Shown here: piece by piece, positions 7,527 through 13,888 of the stretch
How the letters are laid out: each line of letters starts with the position of its first letter
Position numbering within the stretch: position 1 is the stretch's first letter
DNA from: DASUSH01 sp050996575
GTDB taxonomy: Bacteria; Actinomycetota; Thermoleophilia; Solirubrobacterales; 70-9
Assembly (NCBI GenBank): GCA_050996575.1
Contig: JBPCRS010000034.1
Coordinates: 1-34,351 of the forward strand
Direction: 5' to 3'
Length of the DNA: 34,351 nt
Position numbers and translations under genes: made by a program
The notes under the pieces: model-generated
What the model saw: the letters and a program-made list of their open reading frames with translations, nothing else
What the model was told of the DNA's origin: nothing
Database searches by the model: none

Positions 7527-8372
7527 TCAGGCCGTCGCGACTACCGGCCGGCCCTCGCTGGGCTGGATCAGGACCCAGCCTTGACCGACGAAGCCGATCT
7601 GAAAGCTCTCGCCGGAGCCCATCCCGATCAGGCTCTTCGCCTGGAACTCAGTTTTGAGTTGCGTCTGCACCCCGCCCGACCACGCGATCGCGGCCTGCGG
7701 GTCGGCGAACGTCGCGGCCTCGCCGACGTCGAGCTTGATCGGATCCCCGTCAGAGCAAAGCGCGACGAGGCCGGTTCCGGCAAGACTGATGTTGAAGAGC
7801 CCGCCCGCGAGCACGCCCGCGGCTCCGCCCTTAGTCCGAGTCACGTTCCAGTCGATCCCTTCCTGGAAGGCAAGGATGTTCTGGCCGTTTACGGTCATGG
7901 TCTCGTTCTCGAGCGAGATCACGTGGACCTTCATCGCCTGGTTGGCGAGGAAGAGCTCGCCGGTGCCAGACGCCTTCATCAGCCGTAGCTGCTCGCCCGT
8001 CGCGGCCTTCTTCACGAACCTGCCGAGGCCTCCGCCCTGGTGCTCGAAGCTGACGTTGCCCTGGTAGCCGACCATCGCGCCGTTGCGAGCCATAACCGTC
8101 GTCTCGGAGAGCTCGATCTTGAGCAGCTGCGAGTTCTGGCGGGTGAACGCGTCGCCGCTTTCGATCTCGGCGTACTCGTCGAACTGTTTGGCCTGGTGCG
8201 CGCTGGTCTGGGCGGTGGCCTGCGCCGGCGCCTGCTGCTGCGTGGCCACCTGCGGCTGCTCGGCGGCCCCCGAAGCGGGATGCCTGTTCTCCGTCCAGGC
8301 ATTTCCGTCCCAGTAGCGAAGCTGGGTGGGGTCGTCGGGGTTGGGATACCAGTCCGGCGCGGGGTTGCTCAT
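7527..8372 (-). CDS. AIM24-family protein with N-terminal DUF2510 domain
   Basis: This is a 281-aa protein from ATG 8372. Residues about 5-32 (PDWYPNPDDPTQLRYWDGNAWT) are a DUF2510 motif, common at the N-terminus of actinobacterial envelope proteins. A Gln/Ala-rich linker (about 35-65) follows. Residues about 75-275 form an AIM24 (TrpRB-BP-like) beta domain, with MVGYQGNVSFEHQGGGLGRFVKKAATGEQLRLMKASGTGELFLA early in it and GGVQTQLKTEFQAKSLIGMGSGESFQIGFVGQGWVLIQPSEG near its end. The biochemical role of bacterial AIM24 proteins is poorly defined. It reads in the same direction as the FAD dehydrogenase 97 nt downstream and could be co-transcribed with it. Confidence 0.88.
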   Translation of the reverse strand: MSNPAPDWYPNPDDPTQLRYWDGNAWTENRHPASGAAEQPQVATQQQAPAQATAQTSAHQAKQFDEYAEIESGDAFTRQNSQLLKIELSETTVMARNGAMVGYQGNVSFEHQGGGLGRFVKKAATGEQLRLMKASGTGELFLANQAMKVHVISLENETMTVNGQNILAFQEGIDWNVTRTKGGAAGVLAGGLFNISLAGTGLVALCSDGDPIKLDVGEAATFADPQAAIAWSGGVQTQLKTEFQAKSLIGMGSGESFQIGFVGQGWVLIQPSEGRPVVATA

Positions 8373-8587
8373 GGCGCCGGAAGCCTACCGCGATCGCCAC
8401 CTGGTTAGTCCGCCGACGCTCGTGCCCTGCAACACGAGGAAGCAAAGTTGTCACTTCGGGCAGGCGCGAGGCGAGGCGACTGGTTTGCCTTGAGGCCGCG
8501 CAGGGTAGGAAGCTCCGGGGCGAGGAATCGGTGTGAAGCACTGAGCTTGATGGGCGAGCTTCCCCAACTCAACACGAGGAGATCATC

Positions 8588-8998
8588 TTGAAACGAATCG
8601 GAACTTTGATGCTGGCGTCCGTTGCGCTTATGAGCCTGGTCTTCGTAGCCGGGGCTGCCGGGCACAACGTCAAATACGACTCCACGGTCACAGCCAAGTA
8701 CAAGAAGGAAGGCAAGGATCCAGCTACGGATCCTGCGATCTTTTCTGGCATCGTCGATTCGGCGAAGGCGAGCTGCAAGACCGACAGAAAGGTCAACCTT
8801 CGGCTGCGGGCGCAGGACGGATCCAGCAGCGCAGTAGCAACCGACCAAACAGACTCGGCCGGCGCATGGGAGATCAGGCAGGCGAGCTTTCCCGCCGGAA
8901 CCTACTTCGCGCAGGCAGGTAAGAAGGTGCTTCGCAAGAACTCGAACCACCGCCACATCTGCAAGAAGGCTGTGTCCGCCGACGTGACGGTCAAGTAG
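8588..8998 (+). CDS. Small secreted protein of unknown function
   Basis: This is a 136-aa protein from TTG 8588, chosen because GAGGAG lies 8 nt upstream as a strong ribosome-binding site and the first residues (MKRIGTLMLASVALMSLVFVAGAAG) form a signal peptide. The mature part is Lys/Asp-rich with an Ig- or carboxypeptidase-regulatory-like beta pattern (KVNLRLRAQDG, AGAWEIRQASFPAGTYFAQA). Two Cys (in KASCKTD and HICKK) could form a disulfide. Proteins of this layout recur in Thermoleophilia without known function; substrate- or metal-binding is a guess. Confidence 0.75.
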   Translation: MKRIGTLMLASVALMSLVFVAGAAGHNVKYDSTVTAKYKKEGKDPATDPAIFSGIVDSAKASCKTDRKVNLRLRAQDGSSSAVATDQTDSAGAWEIRQASFPAGTYFAQAGKKVLRKNSNHRHICKKAVSADVTVK

Positions 8999-9139
8999 TA
9001 CCGAGCCACGAGTACCGAGCCACGGCTCCGAGGGATAGCGGCGTCTGATGGCGCCCTCATCCCTACGGACTCAGGTCGGCTGCGCCTACTACAACGCCAC
9101 GATGTGTGCGGTGGGCAACTTGCGGGTATGCACCTCGCC

Positions 9140-9289
9140 ATGAATATGGAACTACCACTGCTGCTGATCATCGTCGGGATCGTTCTTGCGATCCTCGTCC
9201 ATTACGCCCTCGGAATCGTCTGCATCCTGATCGGGCTCGTATTGCTGATCTGGCCGCGGATCTCCGCAGGTAATAGAGGCACCGTCTGA
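9140..9289 (+). CDS. Very small two-helix membrane protein
   Basis: About 49 aa from ATG 9140 (starts at GTG 9104, ATG 9128 and ATG 9146 are alternatives). The core MELPLLLIIVGIVLAILVHYALGIVCILIGLVLLIW is two closely spaced hydrophobic helices with a short His-Tyr turn and a polar tail. Such double-helix mini-proteins are common and unnamed in actinobacteria. A strong terminator hairpin follows at 9312-9339. Confidence 0.6.
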   Translation: MNMELPLLLIIVGIVLAILVHYALGIVCILIGLVLLIWPRISAGNRGTV

Positions 9290-9311
9290 CTCGTTCGTGA
9301 GGTGGGGCTGG

Positions 9312-9339
9312 GCAGCCGGCGGGTACGCCCGTCGGCTGC
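9312..9339. terminator. Bidirectional terminator hairpin with TACG tetraloop
   Basis: GCAGCCGGCGGG (9312-9323) pairs with CCCGTCGGCTGC (9328-9339) over 12 bp, with one G-T pair, around a UACG-type stable tetraloop. It lies between two convergent genes (ends at 9289 and 9352), the expected place for a shared terminator. No U-tract is present, which is usual in high-GC actinobacteria. Confidence 0.75.
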
Positions 9340-9351
9340 GCCTCCATCCAC

Positions 9352-10203
9352 CTACGCGCCGGGCCGCGGGTACTGCGCGCTCATCAGCCGGTCCCAGATC
9401 CGGTCGCTGACGATCTTGCGCTGGCCGAGGACCAGCTTCGCCGACGGCGTCACCCGGTAGCGCGTCCTCGGGCTGCGCGCGCTGAGCGCCTTCTCGATCA
9501 CCTTCGCCACCGAGTCCGGTCCGCCGCCGAGCTTCGATAGGCCGCCCTCGTAGGCGCCGGCGGTGATCCTCGCCACCTGCTGGTTGAACTTCGCGTACGG
9601 GCCCTCGACATCGAGATCCCCCGCGATCGAGCCGACCGCGGTGTCGCCGAAGCCCGTCTTGATCAGCCCGGGTTCGACGCAGACCACCTGGATCCCGAAA
9701 CCCGCCGACTCGTAGCGCATCGCGTCGGAGATCGCCTCGACCGCGTGCTTGGTCGCGTGGTAGATGCCGCCGCCCGGGAAGACGACCTTGCCGCCGATCG
9801 AGCTTATGTTGACGATCCGCCCGTCACCCGCTCGCCGCATCCCCGGCATCACGAGCTGGCTCATCCGGATCAGGCCGAGGACGTTTGTCTCGAACTGGCG
9901 GCGGATCGCTTCCATCGGGATCGACTCGACCGCGCCCGACTGGCTGTAGCCGGCGTTGTTGACGAGCGCGCCGACGGCGCCCTCCGCCTCCTCGACCGCT
10001 GCGACCGCAGCGACCATCGAGTTCTCGTCGGTTACGTCGAGGGCGAGCGTCTTGCAGCCTGCGTCACCGAGGTCGGCTATCGACTCAAGACGGCGGGCGG
10101 TCGCGTAGACGCTCCAGCCGCTCTTCGCCAGACGAAGCGCCGTTGCGTGACCGATGCCCGACGAGCACCCCGTGATCAGAACCGTTCCCGACTTCGCTGC
10201 CAT
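9352..10203 (-). CDS. Short-chain dehydrogenase/reductase
   Basis: This is a 283-aa protein from ATG 10203, where MAAKSGTVLITGCSSGIG starts the Rossmann fold directly; longer frames upstream have no family support. It has the nucleotide motif TGCSSGIG (11-18), LDVTD (55-59), NNAG (82-85), catalytic Ser135 (NISS), Tyr148 and Lys152 (YHATK), all canonical for classical SDRs. Arg in TARRLES after beta-2 suggests NADP preference. The C-terminal 90 residues resemble SDRs acting on lipid or ketone substrates. It is divergent from the zinc alcohol dehydrogenase 61 bp away, so the two probably share a control region. Substrate unknown. Confidence 0.9.
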   Translation of the reverse strand: MAAKSGTVLITGCSSGIGHATALRLAKSGWSVYATARRLESIADLGDAGCKTLALDVTDENSMVAAVAAVEEAEGAVGALVNNAGYSQSGAVESIPMEAIRRQFETNVLGLIRMSQLVMPGMRRAGDGRIVNISSIGGKVVFPGGGIYHATKHAVEAISDAMRYESAGFGIQVVCVEPGLIKTGFGDTAVGSIAGDLDVEGPYAKFNQQVARITAGAYEGGLSKLGGGPDSVAKVIEKALSARSPRTRYRVTPSAKLVLGQRKIVSDRIWDRLMSAQYPRPGA

Positions 10204-10264
10204 CTCTTCCTCGCTTTCGAAGTTCCCTATAAGCGCGCCCACCTTCGCATAGGCTCCGCCACAG

Positions 10265-11299
10265 ATGCGAGCGGTCACCTTCCAGGCCCCCGGAGAGGTC
10301 CGGGTCGAGGAGAAACCCGAGCCTGAGATCGGCTCGTCCGACGAGGCGATCGTCCGCGTCGATGCGAGCGGCATCTGTGGCTCCGATCTGCATATTTACC
10401 ACGGCCGGGTTGCGATCGAGCCCGGCTTCACGATCGGCCACGAGTACGTCGGTACCGTGGTCGAGGTCGGCGACGACGTGACGAGGGTGGCTCCAGGCGA
10501 CCGAGTGCTCGGCGCCTATGGGACCGCCTGCGGCGATTGCTTCTTCTGCGATCGCGGCGACTTCCATAAATGCGATCGCGGCCGCACCTTTGGTCACGGT
10601 GAGCTGCTCGGCTCGCTGCAGGGCTCACAGGCGGAGTCGCTGCTGGTGCCGACCGCGAACATGACCCTGCGCCCGATCCCCGAGGGGATGAGCGACGAGA
10701 TCGCCCTGTTCGCCGGCGACGTGATGGGAACCGCCTATCACGCGATTCTCGAGACCGGCGTCGGCGTCGGCTCGAGCGTTGCCGTGCTCGGGCTCGGCCC
10801 GGTCGGGCTCTGCGCAGTCCAGGCCGCGAAGGCCGCCGGCGCCGAGCAGGTGATCGCGGTCGACACCGTCGGCGAGCGGCTTGAGCTGGCGCGCTCATTC
10901 GGCGCCACACCGGTCCACCTGACCGAGGAGGACCCGCGCGCGGCTGTCAAGGGGGTGACCGAGAAGCGGGGGGTCGACGTCGCGATCGACGCCGTCGGAG
11001 ACCCGAGGGCGCTCGACATGGCCTGCAAGATGACCCGCAAGACCGGCACCGTCTTCGCGATCGGCGTCTACGCCGAGCCGATCGAGCTCCACATGGGCGT
11101 CGTCTGGCTCAAGGCGCTGACGCTGAAGACTGGCCACGCAAATGTGATCGCGCACCTAGACCCCGTGCTCGAGCGCCTCTCCTCGGGCGAGCTCGACCCG
11201 GGGCCGCTGGTCACACACCGGATGGCGCTCGACGATGCTCCCGAGGCCTACGCGCTCTATGACCGCCGCGAGGCGCTGAAGATCGTCCTCACGCCGTGA
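10265..11299 (+). CDS. Zinc-dependent alcohol dehydrogenase (MDR superfamily)
   Basis: This is a 344-aa protein of normal MDR length from ATG 10265. Catalytic zinc ligands are visible as Cys38 (GICGSD) and His59-Glu60 (IGHE). The structural zinc lobe has Cys89, Cys92, Cys95 and Cys103 (C-x2-C-x2-C-x7-C). The NAD-binding fold contains VLGLGPVG and VIAVD, the acidic end favouring NAD. The family includes threonine, formaldehyde and sorbitol dehydrogenases; subfamily cannot be fixed here. It is divergently arranged with the SDR, hinting at successive oxidoreductions on one substrate. The stop codon lies inside the 5' block of the duplicated leader element at 11297-11365. Confidence 0.92.
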   Translation: MRAVTFQAPGEVRVEEKPEPEIGSSDEAIVRVDASGICGSDLHIYHGRVAIEPGFTIGHEYVGTVVEVGDDVTRVAPGDRVLGAYGTACGDCFFCDRGDFHKCDRGRTFGHGELLGSLQGSQAESLLVPTANMTLRPIPEGMSDEIALFAGDVMGTAYHAILETGVGVGSSVAVLGLGPVGLCAVQAAKAAGAEQVIAVDTVGERLELARSFGATPVHLTEEDPRAAVKGVTEKRGVDVAIDAVGDPRALDMACKMTRKTGTVFAIGVYAEPIELHMGVVWLKALTLKTGHANVIAHLDPVLERLSSGELDPGPLVTHRMALDDAPEAYALYDRREALKIVLTP

Positions 11300-11365
11300 A
11301 ATCGCCGAATCCTCCCGACAAGGGGGACGCGCCCAGGTTCGGCACGATCTCATCTGCATGAGATG
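11297..11365 (+). promoter_or_regulatory. Start-codon-embedding leader element, copy A
   Basis: A 19-nt 5' block (11297-11315, ending CCGAATCCTCC) and a 30-nt 3' block (11336-11365, GGTTCGGC then a palindrome) recur at 22641-22700 with 17/19 and 28/30 identities. The spacer differs in sequence and length. The 3' block contains the hairpin ATCTCAT-CTGC-ATGAGAT (11347-11364), whose right arm overlaps the ATG start of the downstream gene. There is no separate Shine-Dalgarno sequence, so the element itself probably governs initiation. Confidence 0.6.
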
Positions 11366-11722
11366 AGCGCCGTCGAGCCCGTCCGTCCCCGGATCTTCCT
11401 CGATCAGTTTCTCGACGTCGACATGCGCGTCGGCCGTATTGTCGGCGTCGAGGAGTTCCCCGAGGCGCGCGTCCCGGCCTGGAAGCTCGAGATCGATTTC
11501 GGGCCCGAGATCGGGACGAAGCGCTCCTCGGCCCAGATCAGGAACTACTCGCAATCCGAGCTCGAGGGGCGCCTCGTCATCGCCGTCGTCAACTTCCCGC
11601 CGCGCCGTATCGGGCCGTTCTCGTCCGAGGTGCTCGTACTCGGCGCGCTAGGCGGCGATCAGGGTGTCGCGCTGCTCAACGTCGACCGCGACGACGTCGC
11701 GCTCGGCGACCGGATCGGCTGA
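11363..11722 (+). CDS. tRNA-binding-domain (CsaA / EMAP-like) protein
   Basis: This is a 119-aa protein from ATG 11363. The OB-fold pattern FLDVDMRVGRIVGVEEFPEARVPAWKLEIDFGPEIGTKRSSAQI is the standard CsaA-type tRNA-binding domain, continuing NYSQSELEGRLVIAVVNFPPRRIGPFSSEVLVLG and ending DDVALGDRIG. Bacterial CsaA is described as an export-related chaperone and RNA/peptide binder. It is full length. It follows the alcohol dehydrogenase by 63 nt, a gap filled entirely by the duplicated leader element, so it likely has its own expression control. Confidence 0.9.
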   Translation: MSAVEPVRPRIFLDQFLDVDMRVGRIVGVEEFPEARVPAWKLEIDFGPEIGTKRSSAQIRNYSQSELEGRLVIAVVNFPPRRIGPFSSEVLVLGALGGDQGVALLNVDRDDVALGDRIG

Positions 11723-11925
11723 GCGCTTCTCGGACCTCTCGTCCGAGCCGCCGCCGGGCAGCGCCAGCCGCCGCGCTTCGGCATGCGATCCGGACCGAGA
11801 TGCCGTAGCCGATGTCGCGGTCCTTGCCGACAATGTTGGTTGGCGGCGACGACTTCGGCGCGGACATCGGCGGCGGCGCCACTGCTCCGAGGGGCAGGCC
11901 GTATCCCACTCGAACGTGGCACCGA

Positions 11926-11970
11926 GGTACCTGGCACCGAGGGTACCTGGCACCCCAGGTGCCAGGTACC
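11926..11970. repeat. 16-bp-period palindromic repeat (intergenic)
   Basis: The 313-nt gap 11723-12034 between convergent genes contains no convincing gene. Inside it the 13-mer GGTACCTGGCACC occurs at 11926 and 11942, and its reverse complement GGTGCCAGGTACC at 11958, exactly 16 bp apart each time. A partial unit precedes at about 11917. The inverted unit can pair with either direct unit to give a strong hairpin suitable as a bidirectional terminator. A related array sits inside the deaminase gene at 14915-14958. Confidence 0.85.
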
Positions 11971-12034
11971 GGCGGTTTTGAGGCATGACTCCGAGGCCCC
12001 ATCCCTGGGACCCCGGAAGCCACACGAAGCAGCC

Positions 12035-12286
12035 CTATTGGGCTTCCTCGTAGGGGTAGGCGAGCTGGACGTGACCAGAGGCCACGGCCAGAAAGGGACG
12101 CGACTCCGCCGCGCCCCCGTTCGCCGAGGAGATCTCGGCGTTGACGAGGGGGATGAACTCGAGATCCCCTCGATTGAGGAAGTCCGAGAGTCGAGACCGG
12201 TAACCCTCACGGGGTAGGTGGAGGTCACCGATTATGCGATGCCGGGGGGTTTCAAGCACCACACGTTCAACTCTCGTCTCCATCAA
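12035..12286 (-). CDS. Small conserved actinobacterial protein (DUF6812-like)
   Basis: This is an 83-aa protein from ATG 12286 (ATG 12283 equally possible). METRVERVVLETPRHRIIGDLHLPREGYRSRLSDFLNRGDLEFIPLVNAEI and the ending ERPFLAVASGHVQLAYP-like strand are typical of a small all-beta family I associate with DUF6812. Sequence features are a compact beta barrel with a conserved GYRSRLSD turn; no catalytic residues are evident. The promoter area contains a direct repeat TGGACAA at 12324 and 12344. Confidence 0.75.
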   Translation of the reverse strand: MMETRVERVVLETPRHRIIGDLHLPREGYRSRLSDFLNRGDLEFIPLVNAEISSANGGAAESRPFLAVASGHVQLAYPYEEAQ

Positions 12287-12382
12287 GCGTCTATCGGCAC
12301 GTCGGCCGGGCGCTTTAGCGTTTTGGACAAAGTTCGTACACGGTGGACAAGCTGCTGCTTCCGAGTAGTCCGCATCGGAGGG

Positions 12383-13129
12383 TCAGGAGCGAAGCGCAGC
12401 GAGCCATTCGGGCGGGAGGAAGGCCGGGACACCGAAGCCATAATCGGGAAGGATGCGCTCGCCGAGCTCGGCAGCGGGGCGGCCCTCGACCACCGGGCGG
12501 AGATCGGCGAAGCGCAGGATCGTCCGCATTGTCGTCCCGATCTGAAAGTCGGCGGCGTTCGGATCGGGCCCGCCGATGGTCCCTGCGGCAATCAGCTCAT
12601 CGACCCGGTCGAGCTGGCCGGGCAGCTTCTCGAGATCGGCCCGAACCGCCGCTTCATCGGCGCCGGCGATCGCTGCGAAGCGCTTTGCGATCGGAGTGTT
12701 CAGCCGCCCGAGCAGCCCGGGCGCGAGCAACCCGGCGGTCTCGCCAAGCCAGCGGCGGATCTGCTGGCGGTCGCTCGCTCCCCAGCGTAGGATCCGGCGC
12801 GGAACGGGCTGCAGCTCCTGCTCGCCCCAGCGCTCGGCGTTTTCGACGGCAACTCGCTCGACCGGGTCGGCGGGGAATAGCGGCGGCTCCGGGCAGATCT
12901 GGTCGAGCTCGATCGAGATCGTGCGGGAACGCTGAAGCCGGCACCCGTCGATCTTCAACGCCGGCACCGTCGGCTCGCGGAAGCCGGCGATGCGGAGCTG
13001 GACCGGATGGAATCCGGGCAGCAGTTCCTTGAACTCGTGCTCGATGCCCTTGCGATCGAGCATCAACCGGACGGCATGGCTCGGGTGCGATAGCGCGAGC
13101 CCGTAAAGAGTCGCTTGTTCGCCGGGCAT
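12383..13129 (-). CDS. Glutathione S-transferase-family protein
   Basis: This is a 248-aa protein from ATG 13129. The N-terminal 80 residues form a thioredoxin-like GST domain: ATLYGLALSHPSHAVRLMLDRKGIEHEF, then a cis-Pro loop in REPTVPALKIDG and the SRTISIELDQICPEPPLFPADP segment. The C-terminal domain is helical, with PNAADFQIGTTMRTILRF as the usual N-capping region. Actinobacteria mostly lack glutathione, so the thiol partner may differ. It is divergent from the phosphorylase gene, whose start is only 24 bp away. Confidence 0.85.
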   Translation of the reverse strand: MPGEQATLYGLALSHPSHAVRLMLDRKGIEHEFKELLPGFHPVQLRIAGFREPTVPALKIDGCRLQRSRTISIELDQICPEPPLFPADPVERVAVENAERWGEQELQPVPRRILRWGASDRQQIRRWLGETAGLLAPGLLGRLNTPIAKRFAAIAGADEAAVRADLEKLPGQLDRVDELIAAGTIGGPDPNAADFQIGTTMRTILRFADLRPVVEGRPAAELGERILPDYGFGVPAFLPPEWLAALRS

Positions 13130-13153
13130 GGTGCGAGCTTATGCTGCCGGGAG

Positions 13154-13888
13154 ATGTCGAGACTCGCGGTTGTCGCAGGCCACACGCTGATTGGGACGCC
13201 GTTCGCGGCGAACGCCCGGCGGGTTGAGGTCGAGACGCCGTTTGGCCAGGTCTCGGTGCTCGACGGCGGTTCGTTCGTCTATCTGCCGCGCCATGGCCTC
13301 GACGCCTACGCGGCGCCGCATGCGATCGATCACGCGGCGCATATGTCCGCGCTTCGCGAGGCCGGATGCGACCGCGTTCTCGCGATCGGCTCGGCCGGAT
13401 CGTTGCGAGCGGACCTTCGCGTGGGCGCGTTCGTCGCCCCGGCCGACTTCATCTCACTGGCCGTGAGGGCGACTATTCACGACGACGCCAAGGGGCACCG
13501 GGTCCCGGGCTTCGACCTCGAGTGGCGCGGAGTCCTGCTCGACGCGTTCGCAGCCGCCGGGCTGCCGGTCCGCGACGGCGGCGTCTACTGGCAGGCCGAG
13601 GGCCCGCGCTTCGAGACGCCCGCCGAGGTGCGGATAATCGCCCGCGATGCCGACCTCGTCGGGATGACGATTGCCTCCGAGTCGGTTATCGCGGCAGAGG
13701 TCGGGCTGCGCTACGCCGCGGTCTGCAGCATCGACAATCTCGCCAACGGAGTCGCGCGGGCACCGCTCTCGATCACCGAGTACGAGGCGGGCCGCGCCGC
13801 AAACCGTGAGCGTGCGCAACACGCGCTGGCGCAGGTCGTGCCGGCGCTGGCCGGGCCGCCGCCGCCCCCGCAACAGCGACCGCGATGA
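13154..13888 (+). CDS. MTAP-family purine nucleoside phosphorylase (probable methylthioinosine phosphorylase)
   Basis: This is a 244-aa protein from ATG 13154 (MSRLAVVAGHTLIG). PNP/MTAP landmarks are YLPRHG (43-48), LAIGSAGSL (77-84), EGPRFETPAE (149-158), VGMT (169-172) and SIDNLANG (192-199). The Asn in SIDN (about residue 195) sits where 6-oxopurine phosphorylases carry Asn and adenosine-type MTAPs carry Asp, so hypoxanthine-type substrates are favoured. The stop overlaps the start of a methylthioadenosine deaminase (ATGA at 13885-13888). The pair therefore fits a two-step salvage: deamination of methylthioadenosine to methylthioinosine, then phosphorolysis to hypoxanthine and 5-methylthioribose-1-phosphate. 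Specificity is inferred, not shown. Confidence 0.85.
   Translation: MSRLAVVAGHTLIGTPFAANARRVEVETPFGQVSVLDGGSFVYLPRHGLDAYAAPHAIDHAAHMSALREAGCDRVLAIGSAGSLRADLRVGAFVAPADFISLAVRATIHDDAKGHRVPGFDLEWRGVLLDAFAAAGLPVRDGGVYWQAEGPRFETPAEVRIIARDADLVGMTIASESVIAAEVGLRYAAVCSIDNLANGVARAPLSITEYEAGRAANRERAQHALAQVVPALAGPPPPPQQRPR

Noticed and set aside
8373..8587. Possible promoter or structured leader between the AIM24 gene and the secreted-protein gene
   Set aside because: Only weak -35/-10-like matches and a repeated CAACACGAGGA 11-mer (about 8430 and 8570) were seen; not enough to call a feature beyond the ribosome-binding site at the TTG start.
11926..11970. Regularly spaced repeats suggesting a CRISPR array
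   Set aside because: Units are 13-bp palindromes with 3-nt joints; there are no spacer-length unique segments and no cas genes.
11659..12228. Overlapping frames on both strands in the convergent gap after the CsaA-like gene
   Set aside because: None shows a recognisable family, they cross the palindromic repeat array, and they overlap the better-supported small gene at 12035-12286.
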